Positions 1 to 6,794 of a stretch of 8,206 nucleotides of DNA are shown in pieces (the first letter of the stretch is position 1; each line of letters opens with the position of its first letter). The stretch lies in the NCBI GenBank assembly GCA_021793495.1, contig JAJYSQ010000047.1, positions 1 through 8,206 on the forward strand. The letters are read 5' to 3'. The notes under the pieces were generated by a model. It was not told the origin of the DNA. It saw only the letters and a list, made by a program, of their open reading frames with translations, and did not search any database. Made by a program: the position numbers and the translations under genes. The stretch comes from Actinomycetes bacterium (GTDB lineage Bacteria; Actinomycetota; Actinomycetes; JAJYSQ01).

Positions 1-1
1 C

Positions 2-1630
2 TGCACCGTGCCGGCCCCGTACAACGAGCCCGTGCGCCCGTACGGCCTCGGGGACCCTGGGCGCGCCGAGCTCGCTACGGAGCTCGCCCGGGTGAGCTCC
101 CGGCGCGCCGAGCTGGGCATGGTGATCGGCGACGAGGTTCGCCTGGGACGCGGGGAGCCGATCGAGGTCGTGATGCCGCACCGGCACGCCCACGTCCTCG
201 GAGTGCTCGGCAACGCCACCACCGAGGACGCCGCGGACGCGATCGGCGTGGCGTTGGCCGCGGCGTCGGGGTGGCGAGGGCTGTCGTTCGACGACCGGGC
301 CGCGGTCTTCCTGCGCGCGGCCGACCTGCTCACCGGCCCGTGGCGCACCCGGATGACCGCGGCGACCATGCTGGGCCAGTCCAAGACCGTCTACCAGGCC
401 GAGATCGACGCGGTCGCCGAGCTGGCCGACTTCTGGCGGTTCAACGTGGCATTCGCCCGTGGGCTGCTGGCCGAGCAGCCGATGTCCGTGCCAGGGACGT
501 GGAACCGCACCGACCACCGGCCGTTGGAAGGGTTCGTCTACGCGATCACGCCGTTCAACTTCACCTCGATCGCCGGCAACCTGCCCACGGCACCGGCGCT
601 GATGGGCAACGTCGTGCTCTGGAAGCCGGCGCCGACCGCCCAGCTCGCCGCCCAGGTGATCATGGACATCCTGCGGGCCGCCGGGCTACCGCCAGGAGTG
701 ATCACCATGGTGACCGGGGACGGCCTGGCCGTCAGCGAGGTGGCGCTGCGTCACCCGGGCCTGGCCGGCATCCACTTCACCGGCTCCACCGCCACCTTCC
801 AGCGGCTGTGGCGAACGGTGGGAGAGAACATCGTCGGGTACCGCAGCTACCCACGGCTGGTCGGTGAGACCGGGGGCAAGGACTTCATCCTCGCCCACAC
901 CTCGGCAGATCCGCAGGTGCTCACCACCGCCTTGGTGCGCGGGGCCTTCGAGTACCAGGGCCAGAAGTGCTCGGCCGCCTCCCGGGCCTACATCCCCCGC
1001 AGCCTCTGGTCGCGGATGGGGGAGGAGTTCCTGGCCACGGTCGAGTCCCTGCCGATGGGTGACCCGGCGGACCTGTCGAAGTTCCTGGGGGCGCTGATCG
1101 ACCGGCGAGCCTACGACAAGTTGGGGCGGGTGCTGGCGATGGCCCGGTCCGACTCGTCGATCACCGTGCTGGCCGGGGGGACCGCCGACGACACCGAAGG
1201 GTACTTCGTCCGGCCCACCGTGCTCGCCGGTGCGGATCCGCGCCACGAGATCTTCACCACCGAGTACTTCGGGCCGGTGCTCGGGGTGTACGTCTACGAC
1301 GACGCGGAGTACGACCGGGTCATCGCCCAGCTCGAGTCGGTCAGCCCGTACGCGCTGACCGGCGCGGTGGTCGCCACCGATCGGCAGGCGATCGCGCAGG
1401 CCACCGCGAGCCTGCGGTTCGCGGCCGGGAACTTCTACGTCAACGACAAGCCGACCGGTGCGGTCGTCGGCCAGCAGCCGTTCGGCGGAGCCCGCGCCTC
1501 CGGGACGGACGACAAGGCTGGCTCCACGCAGAACCTGCTGCGGTGGACCAGTACCCGGGTGGTGAAGGAGACGTTCGTCCCGGCGACCCAGTGGCGGTAC
1601 CCGCACATGGGGACGTCCCCCGGGGACTAG
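2..1630 (+). CDS. pruA: L-glutamate gamma-semialdehyde (1-pyrroline-5-carboxylate) dehydrogenase, 5' end probably cut
   Basis: An NAD-dependent aldehyde dehydrogenase of the P5CDH family, which oxidises glutamate-5-semialdehyde to glutamate in the second step of proline catabolism, in the cytosol. Numbering from the GTG at position 8, the protein shows TPFNF at 181-185 (Asn184, oxyanion-hole type), WKP at 205-207, the FTGS cofactor turn at 257-260, GETGGKDF with catalytic Glu287, the GQKCSAASRAY motif with nucleophile Cys321 (codon 968-970), EYFGPVL at 419-425 and PFGGARASGT at 491-500. All catalytic residues are present and the length (about 540 aa) is normal for actinobacterial PruA. The GTG at 8 is an open start, but homologues such as mycobacterial PruA have roughly six more residues before the matching Val-Pro, and the frame is open to position 2 (Cys-Thr-Val-Pro). 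I therefore think the true start lies just before the window. It is followed by a structured 159-nt gap and gdh, which acts on its product. Function is highly certain; only the start is not. Confidence 0.96.
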   Translation, partial: CTVPAPYNEPVRPYGLGDPGRAELATELARVSSRRAELGMVIGDEVRLGRGEPIEVVMPHRHAHVLGVLGNATTEDAADAIGVALAAASGWRGLSFDDRAAVFLRAADLLTGPWRTRMTAATMLGQSKTVYQAEIDAVAELADFWRFNVAFARGLLAEQPMSVPGTWNRTDHRPLEGFVYAITPFNFTSIAGNLPTAPALMGNVVLWKPAPTAQLAAQVIMDILRAAGLPPGVITMVTGDGLAVSEVALRHPGLAGIHFTGSTATFQRLWRTVGENIVGYRSYPRLVGETGGKDFILAHTSADPQVLTTALVRGAFEYQGQKCSAASRAYIPRSLWSRMGEEFLATVESLPMGDPADLSKFLGALIDRRAYDKLGRVLAMARSDSSITVLAGGTADDTEGYFVRPTVLAGADPRHEIFTTEYFGPVLGVYVYDDAEYDRVIAQLESVSPYALTGAVVATDRQAIAQATASLRFAAGNFYVNDKPTGAVVGQQPFGGARASGTDDKAGSTQNLLRWTSTRVVKETFVPATQWRYPHMGTSPGD

Positions 1631-1641
1631 CGGGCTCCGCG

Positions 1642-1675
1642 GTGGTGCGCTCGATGCCGTGATGCCGAGCACCAC
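1642..1675 (+). terminator. Stem-loop just after pruA, possible terminator or attenuator
   Basis: An inverted repeat begins 12 nt after the pruA stop. GTGGTG (1642-1647) pairs with CACCAC (1670-1675), and CTCG (1650-1653) pairs with CGAG (1666-1669). This gives 10 bp with a 2-nt bulge (1648-1649) and a 12-nt loop. The loop region also contains a direct repeat, GATGCCG, at 1653-1659 and 1661-1667. No T tract follows, so it is not a classical intrinsic terminator, although GC-rich actinobacteria often have terminators of this kind. The structure is read directly from the sequence; the role is inferred. Confidence 0.4.
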
Positions 1676-1685
1676 AAGGCAGTGG
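1672..1685 (+). promoter_or_regulatory. Hexaloop hairpin (A1/G4 loop), possible half of an ANTAR-type RNA site
   Basis: CCAC (1672-1675) and GTGG (1682-1685) form a 4-bp stem closing a six-base loop, AAGGCA, with A at loop position 1 and G at loop position 4. That is the loop pattern known for RNA targets of ANTAR-domain antiterminators. Its 5' arm overlaps the 3' arm of the stem-loop at 1642-1675, so the two cannot form together. A proper ANTAR site has two such hairpins close together, and I find no good partner within about 20 nt. A short match like this can arise by chance, so the assignment is weak. Confidence 0.2.
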
Positions 1686-1686
1686 A

Positions 1687-1713
1687 CCGACCGGTACCAG
1701 GCTTCCCGGTCGG
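1687..1713 (+). terminator. Second stem-loop in the pruA-gdh gap, possible terminator or leader structure
   Basis: A perfect 8-bp inverted repeat: CCGACCGG (1687-1694) pairs with CCGGTCGG (1706-1713) around an 11-nt loop. It starts two bases after the hexaloop hairpin ends and lies about 75 nt before the preferred gdh start. No T run follows. With the stem-loop at 1642-1675 it makes a tandem pair, which could end pruA transcription or act as an attenuator in a leader read through to gdh. The pairing is certain; the function is inferred. Confidence 0.35.
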
Positions 1714-1739
1714 CCTTCCGCCGCGGGCGTAGGGTCGGG

Positions 1740-1771
1740 TCGACGGAGTGGCCAGGTCGCGCAATGACGCG
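1740..1771 (+). promoter_or_regulatory. Possible paired hexaloop hairpins just before the gdh ribosome binding site
   Basis: CGC (1760-1762) and GCG (1769-1771) close a hexaloop AATGAC (A1, G4). Eight bases upstream, TCG (1740-1742) and TGG (1749-1751) close ACGGAG (A1, G4), but this first stem has only one Watson-Crick pair and two G-U pairs. The spacing resembles a dual-hairpin ANTAR target, and the second hairpin ends 4 nt before the AGGAG at 1776. Against it, a 4-bp alternative (CGCG 1758-1761 with CGCG 1768-1771, loop CAATGA) competes with the second hairpin. Treat as a weak candidate. Confidence 0.15.
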
Positions 1772-1775
1772 GGAC

Positions 1776-1780
1776 AGGAG
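1776..1780 (+). promoter_or_regulatory. Ribosome binding site that favours the gdh start at 1790
   Basis: AGGAG at 1776-1780 stands 9 nt before the GTG at 1790, an ideal Shine-Dalgarno spacing. The alternative in-frame GTG at 1748 has only a loose AGGGT at 1731-1735, 12 nt away, so this site decides the start choice. Confidence 0.65.
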
Positions 1781-1789
1781 CGACGAGCG

Positions 1790-4700
1790 GTGTCGGCGAG
1801 CACGCACATCAGGGGGGCGGAGTCGACCTCAGCCTCGGGACAGGGCCCGCGAGTGCCGGCCGTGGCCGAGCTGTTCGACAAGGCGCTGGTGCTGGCCAGC
1901 CGGTTTCCCGATCCGCCCGGAGGTGTCGGTGGCGCGCCTGGTGACCCGCAGGCGCTGCGTCGGCTGATGACCTGCTACTACCGCTACACCTCCGATGAGG
2001 ACCTCCTGGCCCGGGAACCGGCCGATGTGCTCGGTGCGGTCCTGTCTCATCGGTGGCTTGCCGCCATGCGACCGCAGGGGACCGCGGCGGTACGGGCATC
2101 TACCCCGGCTGCCGAGACCCACGGGTGGAGCGTGGGCCACACCGTGGTCGAGGTGGTCACCGATGACATGCCCTTCCTGGTCGACTCGGTCACCGCCGAG
2201 CTGGCCCGGGGTCGCCGGGACATCTTCCTCATCGTCCACCCGCAGCTGCGTGTCCGCCGGGACATCACCGGACGGTTGATCGAGGTGCTCGACGACGACC
2301 TGGGCGCGCCGTCGGCGCCGGACGTGACGGTCGAGTCCTGGATCCACCTGGAGGTGTCGCGCGAGACCGATCCGCAGACCCTGTCGGAGATCGACACCGG
2401 GCTGCGCCGCGTGCTCAACGACGTCCGGGAGGCGGTCGAGGACTGGCCGAAGATGCGCCGGGTCGCCCTGGCGCTGGCTGCTGAGATGGACTCGCCGCTC
2501 GGACCGGACCCTGAGGAGGCGGGCGAGGCACAGGCCCTGCTCCGCTGGTTGGCCGAGGACCACTTCACGTTCCTGGGGTACCGGGAGTATCAGCTGGTCG
2601 AGGTCCCGGCCGGTGACGTGCTGCGGGTGGTGCCCGGAACCGGGCTGGGTCTGTTGCGCGCGGACCCCACCCAGGCCGAGGAGGCGGCCCTCCTGCCGCC
2701 GACCGCACGGGCGCGTGAACCTCGCCTGCTCGTGCTGACCAAGACCAACGCCCGGTCCACGGTGCACCGCAACGTGCACCTGGACTATGTCGGGGTGAAG
2801 TCGTTCGACCCAGACGGGCGGGTCGTCGGTGAGCGACGCTTCCTCGGCCTGTTCACCGGGTCGGCCTACACCGAGAGCGTCCTGACGATCCCGGTGGTCC
2901 GGCGGACCGTGCACCGGGTGCTGGAGGACTCCGGACTGGCCCGCCACAGCCACAGCGGCCGAGATCTGCTGCAGATCCTGGAGACCTACCCGCGCGACGA
3001 CCTGTTCCAGATCGACCCCGCGGAGCTGCTGCCGGTGGCGATGCGCGTGCTGCACCTCCAGGAGCGCCGCCAGACCCGGCTGTTCCTGCGCCGCGACCCC
3101 TACGGCCGGTTTGTCACCGCCCTGATCTACCTGCCCCGGGACCGGTACACGACGGACGCCCGCGGGCGGATCACCGAGATCCTCACCGAGATGTTCACCC
3201 GCGACGGGACCGTCCCGGAGGTCGAGTACACGGCGTGGGTGAGCGAGTCGGTGCTGGCCCGGCTGCACTTCGGGATCCGATGGCCTACCGGCACCGACAC
3301 CGGCCTGCTCGACGTCGACGTCGAGGACCTGGAGCGCCGGGTAGCCGAGGCGACGCGGTTCTGGGAGGACGACTTCACGGAAGCGCTGCTGGACCAGATG
3401 GGCGAGGAAGAGGCCGTCGAGCTCGGGCCGCGGTACGCGCACGCCTTCTCCGACGCCTACAAGGAAGACTTCTCAGCCCGGACCGCGGTGGCCGACCTGC
3501 GCCGGCTGGAGAGCCTTGGCCCCGACCACGACATGGAGATGACGTTCTACTCCCGGTTGGGCTCTGCTGCGGGCCAGCGCCGGTTCAAGCTCTTCCGCAC
3601 GGAAGCGGTGTCGCTGACCCGGGTGCTGCCGATCCTGCAGCGCATGGGCGTGGAGGTCGTGGACGAACGCCCGTACGAGGTGCGCCGGGCGGATGGAGCC
3701 CGGCTGTGGGTGTACGACTTCGGGCTGAGCTACCTACCGGAGCCGGTCGTTGCCGAAGACCGGCTGGCCAGCGAGTTCCGTGAGTGCTTCGCCGCCGTCT
3801 GGTACGAGCGTGCGGAAAGCGATGGGTTGAACGCACTGGTCATGCGTGCCGGGCTCTCCTGGCGACAGGTGAGCATGGTACGGGCCTACGCGAAGTATCT
3901 GCGCCAGACCGGGTCGACGTTCAGCCAGGAGTACCTGGAACAAGCGCTGAACGCCAACGTGTCGATCACCCGGGACCTCGTGTCGCTGTTCGAGGCACGC
4001 TTCGACCCTGCTCGTCGGTCGAGCGAGGTCGCTGTGCAAGCAGCCGACGCCGAGGCGTCGGACCTGCAGGTCCGGATCCTCGCGGGGCTGGACGCGGTCG
4101 CCAGCCTGGACCAGGACCGGATCCTGCGCTCGTTCCTGGCCATGGTCACAGCCACGGTGCGGACGAACTACTTCCAGCACGCGCCCGACGGCGCGCCGAA
4201 GCCGTACATCAGCCTCAAGCTGGACCCGCAGGGGCTGCCGATGCTGCCCGAGCCGCGGCCTCGCCACGAGATCTGGGTGTACTCCCCGCGGGTCGAGGGC
4301 GTGCACCTGCGGTTCGGCGCGGTGGCCCGTGGTGGATTGCGCTGGTCGGACCGGTTCGAGGACTTCCGTACCGAGATTCTCGGGCTGGTCAAGGCGCAGA
4401 CGGTGAAGAACGCGGTGATCGTGCCGACCGGTGCCAAGGGCGGGTTCGTGGTCAAGCCACCGGTGGACCCGGCCGACCGTGAGGCGTGGGCGGCCGAGGG
4501 GGTGGCCTGCTACCGGACGTTGATCGCGGGCCTGCTCGACCTCACCGACAACCTGGTTTCCGGTACGGTCGTCCCGCCACCGGACGTGGTCCGCCACGAT
4601 GCCGACGACCCCTACCTGGTGGTCGCCGCGGACAAGGGGACCGCGACCTTCTCCGACATCGCCAACGAGATCTCGGCTCGATACCATTTCTGGCTCGGCG

Positions 4701-6733
4701 ACGCCTTCGCCTCCGGAGGGTCGGTCGGGTACGACCACAAGGCGATGGGCATCACAGCCCGCGGGGCCTGGGAGTCGGTCCGTCGGCACTTCCTGGAGCT
4801 GGGGCTGGACACGGCAGCCCAGGACTTCACCGTGGTCGGTGTCGGGGACATGTCCGGTGACGTGTTCGGCAACGGGATGCTGCGCTCGCACCACATCCGG
4901 TTGGTGGCCGCCTTCGACCATCGGCACATCATGGTCGACCCGGATCCGGACCCGGAGGCGTCGTGGACCGAGCGGGACCGGATCTTTCGCCTGACCCGGT
5001 CCTCCTGGGCCGACTACGACACGTCGGTGCTGTCCGCCGGCGGCGGGGTGTGGCCGCGTACCGCGAAGTCGATCCCGGTCTCCCCCCAGGCCCGGGCGGC
5101 GCTCGGCATCGACGAGCCGGTCCCCTCGCTCACCCCGGCCGAGCTGATGCGTGCCATCTTGCGGGCGCCGGTCGACCTGTTCTGGAACGGCGGCATCGGC
5201 ACCTACGTCAAGGCGCGCACCGAGACGCACCTGACGGTCGGGGACAAGGCGAACGACGCGATCCGGGTGGATGGCGCGGACCTGCGGGTCAGGGTGGTCG
5301 CCGAGGGCGGCAACCTGGGCATGACCCAGCTGGGCCGGGTGGAGTTCGCCCTGGCAGGCGGGCGGGTCAACTCCGACGCCATCGACAACTCCGCGGGCGT
5401 GGACACCTCCGACCACGAGGTGAACATCAAGATCCTGCTGGACCACCTGGTTCGTGCGGGGGATCTGACGGTGCCAGCACGCAACGAGCTGCTGGCCAGC
5501 ATGGCCGACGAGGTGGCGGCGCTGGTGCTGCGGGACAACTACGAGCAGAACGTGGTGCTCAGCCTGTCCCGGGCCCAGGCGATCTCGATGCTCCGGGTGT
5601 ACCAGCGGTTGATCGGCGATCTGGAAGCCCGCGGGGAGCTGGACCGGGCGCTGGAGTTTCTGCCCGGCGACGCTGCCGTGGATGCCCGGGCCGCGGCCGG
5701 GGTGGGGTTGAGCACGCCGGAGCTGTCGGTCCTGCTGGCGTATGTGAAGAACACGCTCACCGAGCGGTTGTTGGGCACCGACCTGGCCGACCAGGCGTGG
5801 TTCGCCCGGGCGCTGGCCGGGTATTTCCCGACCCGGCTGCGCGAGCGGTTCGGTGATCGGCTGGCCGAGCACCGGCTGCGTCGGGAGATCATCACCACTG
5901 CGGTGGTCAACGACATGGTGAACCGGGCCGGTATGACCTTCGCCTTCCGAGCGCAGGAGGAGACCGGCGCGGGTCCAGCCGAGGTCGCCCGGGCGTACAC
6001 CGTTTGTCGGGAGATCTTTGGCCTCGATCGGCTCTGGGCGGACATCGAGTCGTTCGATGCCCGCGTGCCGCCGGCGGCTCAGATCGCCATGTACCTGGAC
6101 ATCCGCCGGCTGCTCGATCGGGCGACCCGCTGGTTGCTGCAGGCCCGGCACGCCACGGTGGACGTGGCGGCCGAGATCGCCCGCTTCGAGGCGGATCTGG
6201 CCGACCTGGCTCCCCGGGTCCCCGACCTGCTGCGCGGCGAGGAGGCCGAGCGTCTGCAACGCCGGGTCGAGGAGCTGCTGGGTCTGGGGGCCCCCCGGGA
6301 GCTGGCGGTGCCGGTGGCTGGGCTGCTCGACGCGTTCTCGCTGCTGGACGTCGTCGAGCTGGCACAGGCCCACGAGGCGCCGGCCGGCCAGGTCGCCGAG
6401 CTGTACTTCGCCCTGTCCGAACGGTTCGGGGTGGATCGCCTGCTCGTCCGGATCACCGGGCTGCCCCGGGCTGACCGGTGGCAGGCGTTGGCCCGCTCCG
6501 CCTTGCGGTACGACCTGTACGCGGCGCTCGCGGCCATCGCCAACCGGGTGTTGACGACCACCGAGTCCTCACCGGACCCGGACGACCGGATTCGCGCGTG
6601 GGAGGAGCAGTCCGCGGAGGGCTTGGCGCGGTCCCGGGCGACCCTGGCCGAGATCGCGGGCACCGATCGGGTGGACATCGCGACCCTGTCGGTGGCGCTG
6701 CGCATCTTCCGTACCCTGGTTCCGGCAACCTGA
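1790..6733 (+). CDS. gdh: NAD-specific glutamate dehydrogenase, large (180-kDa class)
   Basis: Oxidatively deaminates L-glutamate to 2-oxoglutarate and ammonium with NAD, a cytosolic catabolic enzyme. At 1647 aa it has the usual size of the class. Numbering from 1790, there are three ACT-like regulatory regions: about 112-195 (with a TDDMPFLVDSVTAEL segment), about 428-501, and about 579-655. The catalytic part follows, with GGLRWSDRFEDFRTE from residue 848, then KAQTVKN and PTGAKGG bearing Lys868, Lys873 and Lys883, which include the expected substrate-binding lysines. GVGDMSGDVFGNG holds Asp1020 and Asp1024; NGGIGTYVK starts at Asn1133; VAEGGN with Glu1172 and Asn1175 lies in the dinucleotide-binding region, followed by GRVNSDAIDNSAGVDTSDHE. 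A helical C-terminal region runs from about 1260. The in-frame GTG at 1748 would add 14 residues but has a poorer ribosome binding site. It follows pruA, which makes its substrate. In mycobacteria and corynebacteria, GarA/OdhI-type FHA proteins inhibit 2-oxoglutarate-node enzymes, including this GDH class; whether that holds here is unknown. No frameshift or missing motif is seen. Confidence 0.96.
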   Translation: MSASTHIRGAESTSASGQGPRVPAVAELFDKALVLASRFPDPPGGVGGAPGDPQALRRLMTCYYRYTSDEDLLAREPADVLGAVLSHRWLAAMRPQGTAAVRASTPAAETHGWSVGHTVVEVVTDDMPFLVDSVTAELARGRRDIFLIVHPQLRVRRDITGRLIEVLDDDLGAPSAPDVTVESWIHLEVSRETDPQTLSEIDTGLRRVLNDVREAVEDWPKMRRVALALAAEMDSPLGPDPEEAGEAQALLRWLAEDHFTFLGYREYQLVEVPAGDVLRVVPGTGLGLLRADPTQAEEAALLPPTARAREPRLLVLTKTNARSTVHRNVHLDYVGVKSFDPDGRVVGERRFLGLFTGSAYTESVLTIPVVRRTVHRVLEDSGLARHSHSGRDLLQILETYPRDDLFQIDPAELLPVAMRVLHLQERRQTRLFLRRDPYGRFVTALIYLPRDRYTTDARGRITEILTEMFTRDGTVPEVEYTAWVSESVLARLHFGIRWPTGTDTGLLDVDVEDLERRVAEATRFWEDDFTEALLDQMGEEEAVELGPRYAHAFSDAYKEDFSARTAVADLRRLESLGPDHDMEMTFYSRLGSAAGQRRFKLFRTEAVSLTRVLPILQRMGVEVVDERPYEVRRADGARLWVYDFGLSYLPEPVVAEDRLASEFRECFAAVWYERAESDGLNALVMRAGLSWRQVSMVRAYAKYLRQTGSTFSQEYLEQALNANVSITRDLVSLFEARFDPARRSSEVAVQAADAEASDLQVRILAGLDAVASLDQDRILRSFLAMVTATVRTNYFQHAPDGAPKPYISLKLDPQGLPMLPEPRPRHEIWVYSPRVEGVHLRFGAVARGGLRWSDRFEDFRTEILGLVKAQTVKNAVIVPTGAKGGFVVKPPVDPADREAWAAEGVACYRTLIAGLLDLTDNLVSGTVVPPPDVVRHDADDPYLVVAADKGTATFSDIANEISARYHFWLGDAFASGGSVGYDHKAMGITARGAWESVRRHFLELGLDTAAQDFTVVGVGDMSGDVFGNGMLRSHHIRLVAAFDHRHIMVDPDPDPEASWTERDRIFRLTRSSWADYDTSVLSAGGGVWPRTAKSIPVSPQARAALGIDEPVPSLTPAELMRAILRAPVDLFWNGGIGTYVKARTETHLTVGDKANDAIRVDGADLRVRVVAEGGNLGMTQLGRVEFALAGGRVNSDAIDNSAGVDTSDHEVNIKILLDHLVRAGDLTVPARNELLASMADEVAALVLRDNYEQNVVLSLSRAQAISMLRVYQRLIGDLEARGELDRALEFLPGDAAVDARAAAGVGLSTPELSVLLAYVKNTLTERLLGTDLADQAWFARALAGYFPTRLRERFGDRLAEHRLRREIITTAVVNDMVNRAGMTFAFRAQEETGAGPAEVARAYTVCREIFGLDRLWADIESFDARVPPAAQIAMYLDIRRLLDRATRWLLQARHATVDVAAEIARFEADLADLAPRVPDLLRGEEAERLQRRVEELLGLGAPRELAVPVAGLLDAFSLLDVVELAQAHEAPAGQVAELYFALSERFGVDRLLVRITGLPRADRWQALARSALRYDLYAALAAIANRVLTTTESSPDPDDRIRAWEEQSAEGLARSRATLAEIAGTDRVDIATLSVALRIFRTLVPAT

Positions 6734-6739
6734 TCACAC

Positions 6740-6765
6740 CGGCGGCCCCAGGGGCATGACCGCCG
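6740..6765 (+). other. Short inverted repeat between gdh and pdtaS
   Basis: CGGCGG (6740-6745) pairs with CCGCCG (6760-6765) around a 14-nt loop, beginning 6 nt after the gdh stop. No T run follows. It could be a weak GC-rich terminator or a processing site, but a 6-bp G/C repeat is easily found by chance in DNA this rich in G and C. It also covers the alternative pdtaS start ATG at 6756. Confidence 0.2.
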
Positions 6766-6776
6766 TACCGCGAGCC

Positions 6777-6784
6777 AGGAGAGG
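6777..6784 (+). promoter_or_regulatory. Ribosome binding site for pdtaS
   Basis: AGGAGAGG at 6777-6784 ends 10 nt before the GTG at 6795 and supports that start. The upstream in-frame ATG at 6756 has AGGGG only 1 nt before it, too close for normal use. Confidence 0.6.
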
Positions 6785-6794
6785 TGTCCGTGCG

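Noticed and set aside
1653..1667. Direct repeat GATGCCG, two copies.
   Set aside because: Seven bases, two copies, within a hairpin loop; too short to call a regulator site, so it is only noted within the stem-loop entry.
1730..1735. TAGGGT as a possible -10 promoter element before gdh.
   Set aside because: It fits TAnnnT, but no convincing -35 hexamer lies 16-18 nt upstream, and such a short match is weak evidence.
686..1807. A 373-codon minus-strand open frame over the end of pruA and the intergenic gap.
   Set aside because: It overlaps the catalytic half of pruA, has no recognisable domain, and its composition is that of a high-GC shadow.
1829..3442. A 537-codon minus-strand open frame opposite the gdh N-terminal half.
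   Set aside because: Shadow of the gdh frame: low-complexity composition, no motif, and it runs across the start of a well-supported gene.
3734..6373. An 879-codon open frame on the minus strand opposite gdh.
   Set aside because: The plus-strand frame here carries unbroken NAD-GDH motifs. The minus frame is rich in Arg, Gly, Pro, Gln, Val and His, shows no recognisable domain, and is the expected shadow of a GC-rich gene with G/C at third positions.
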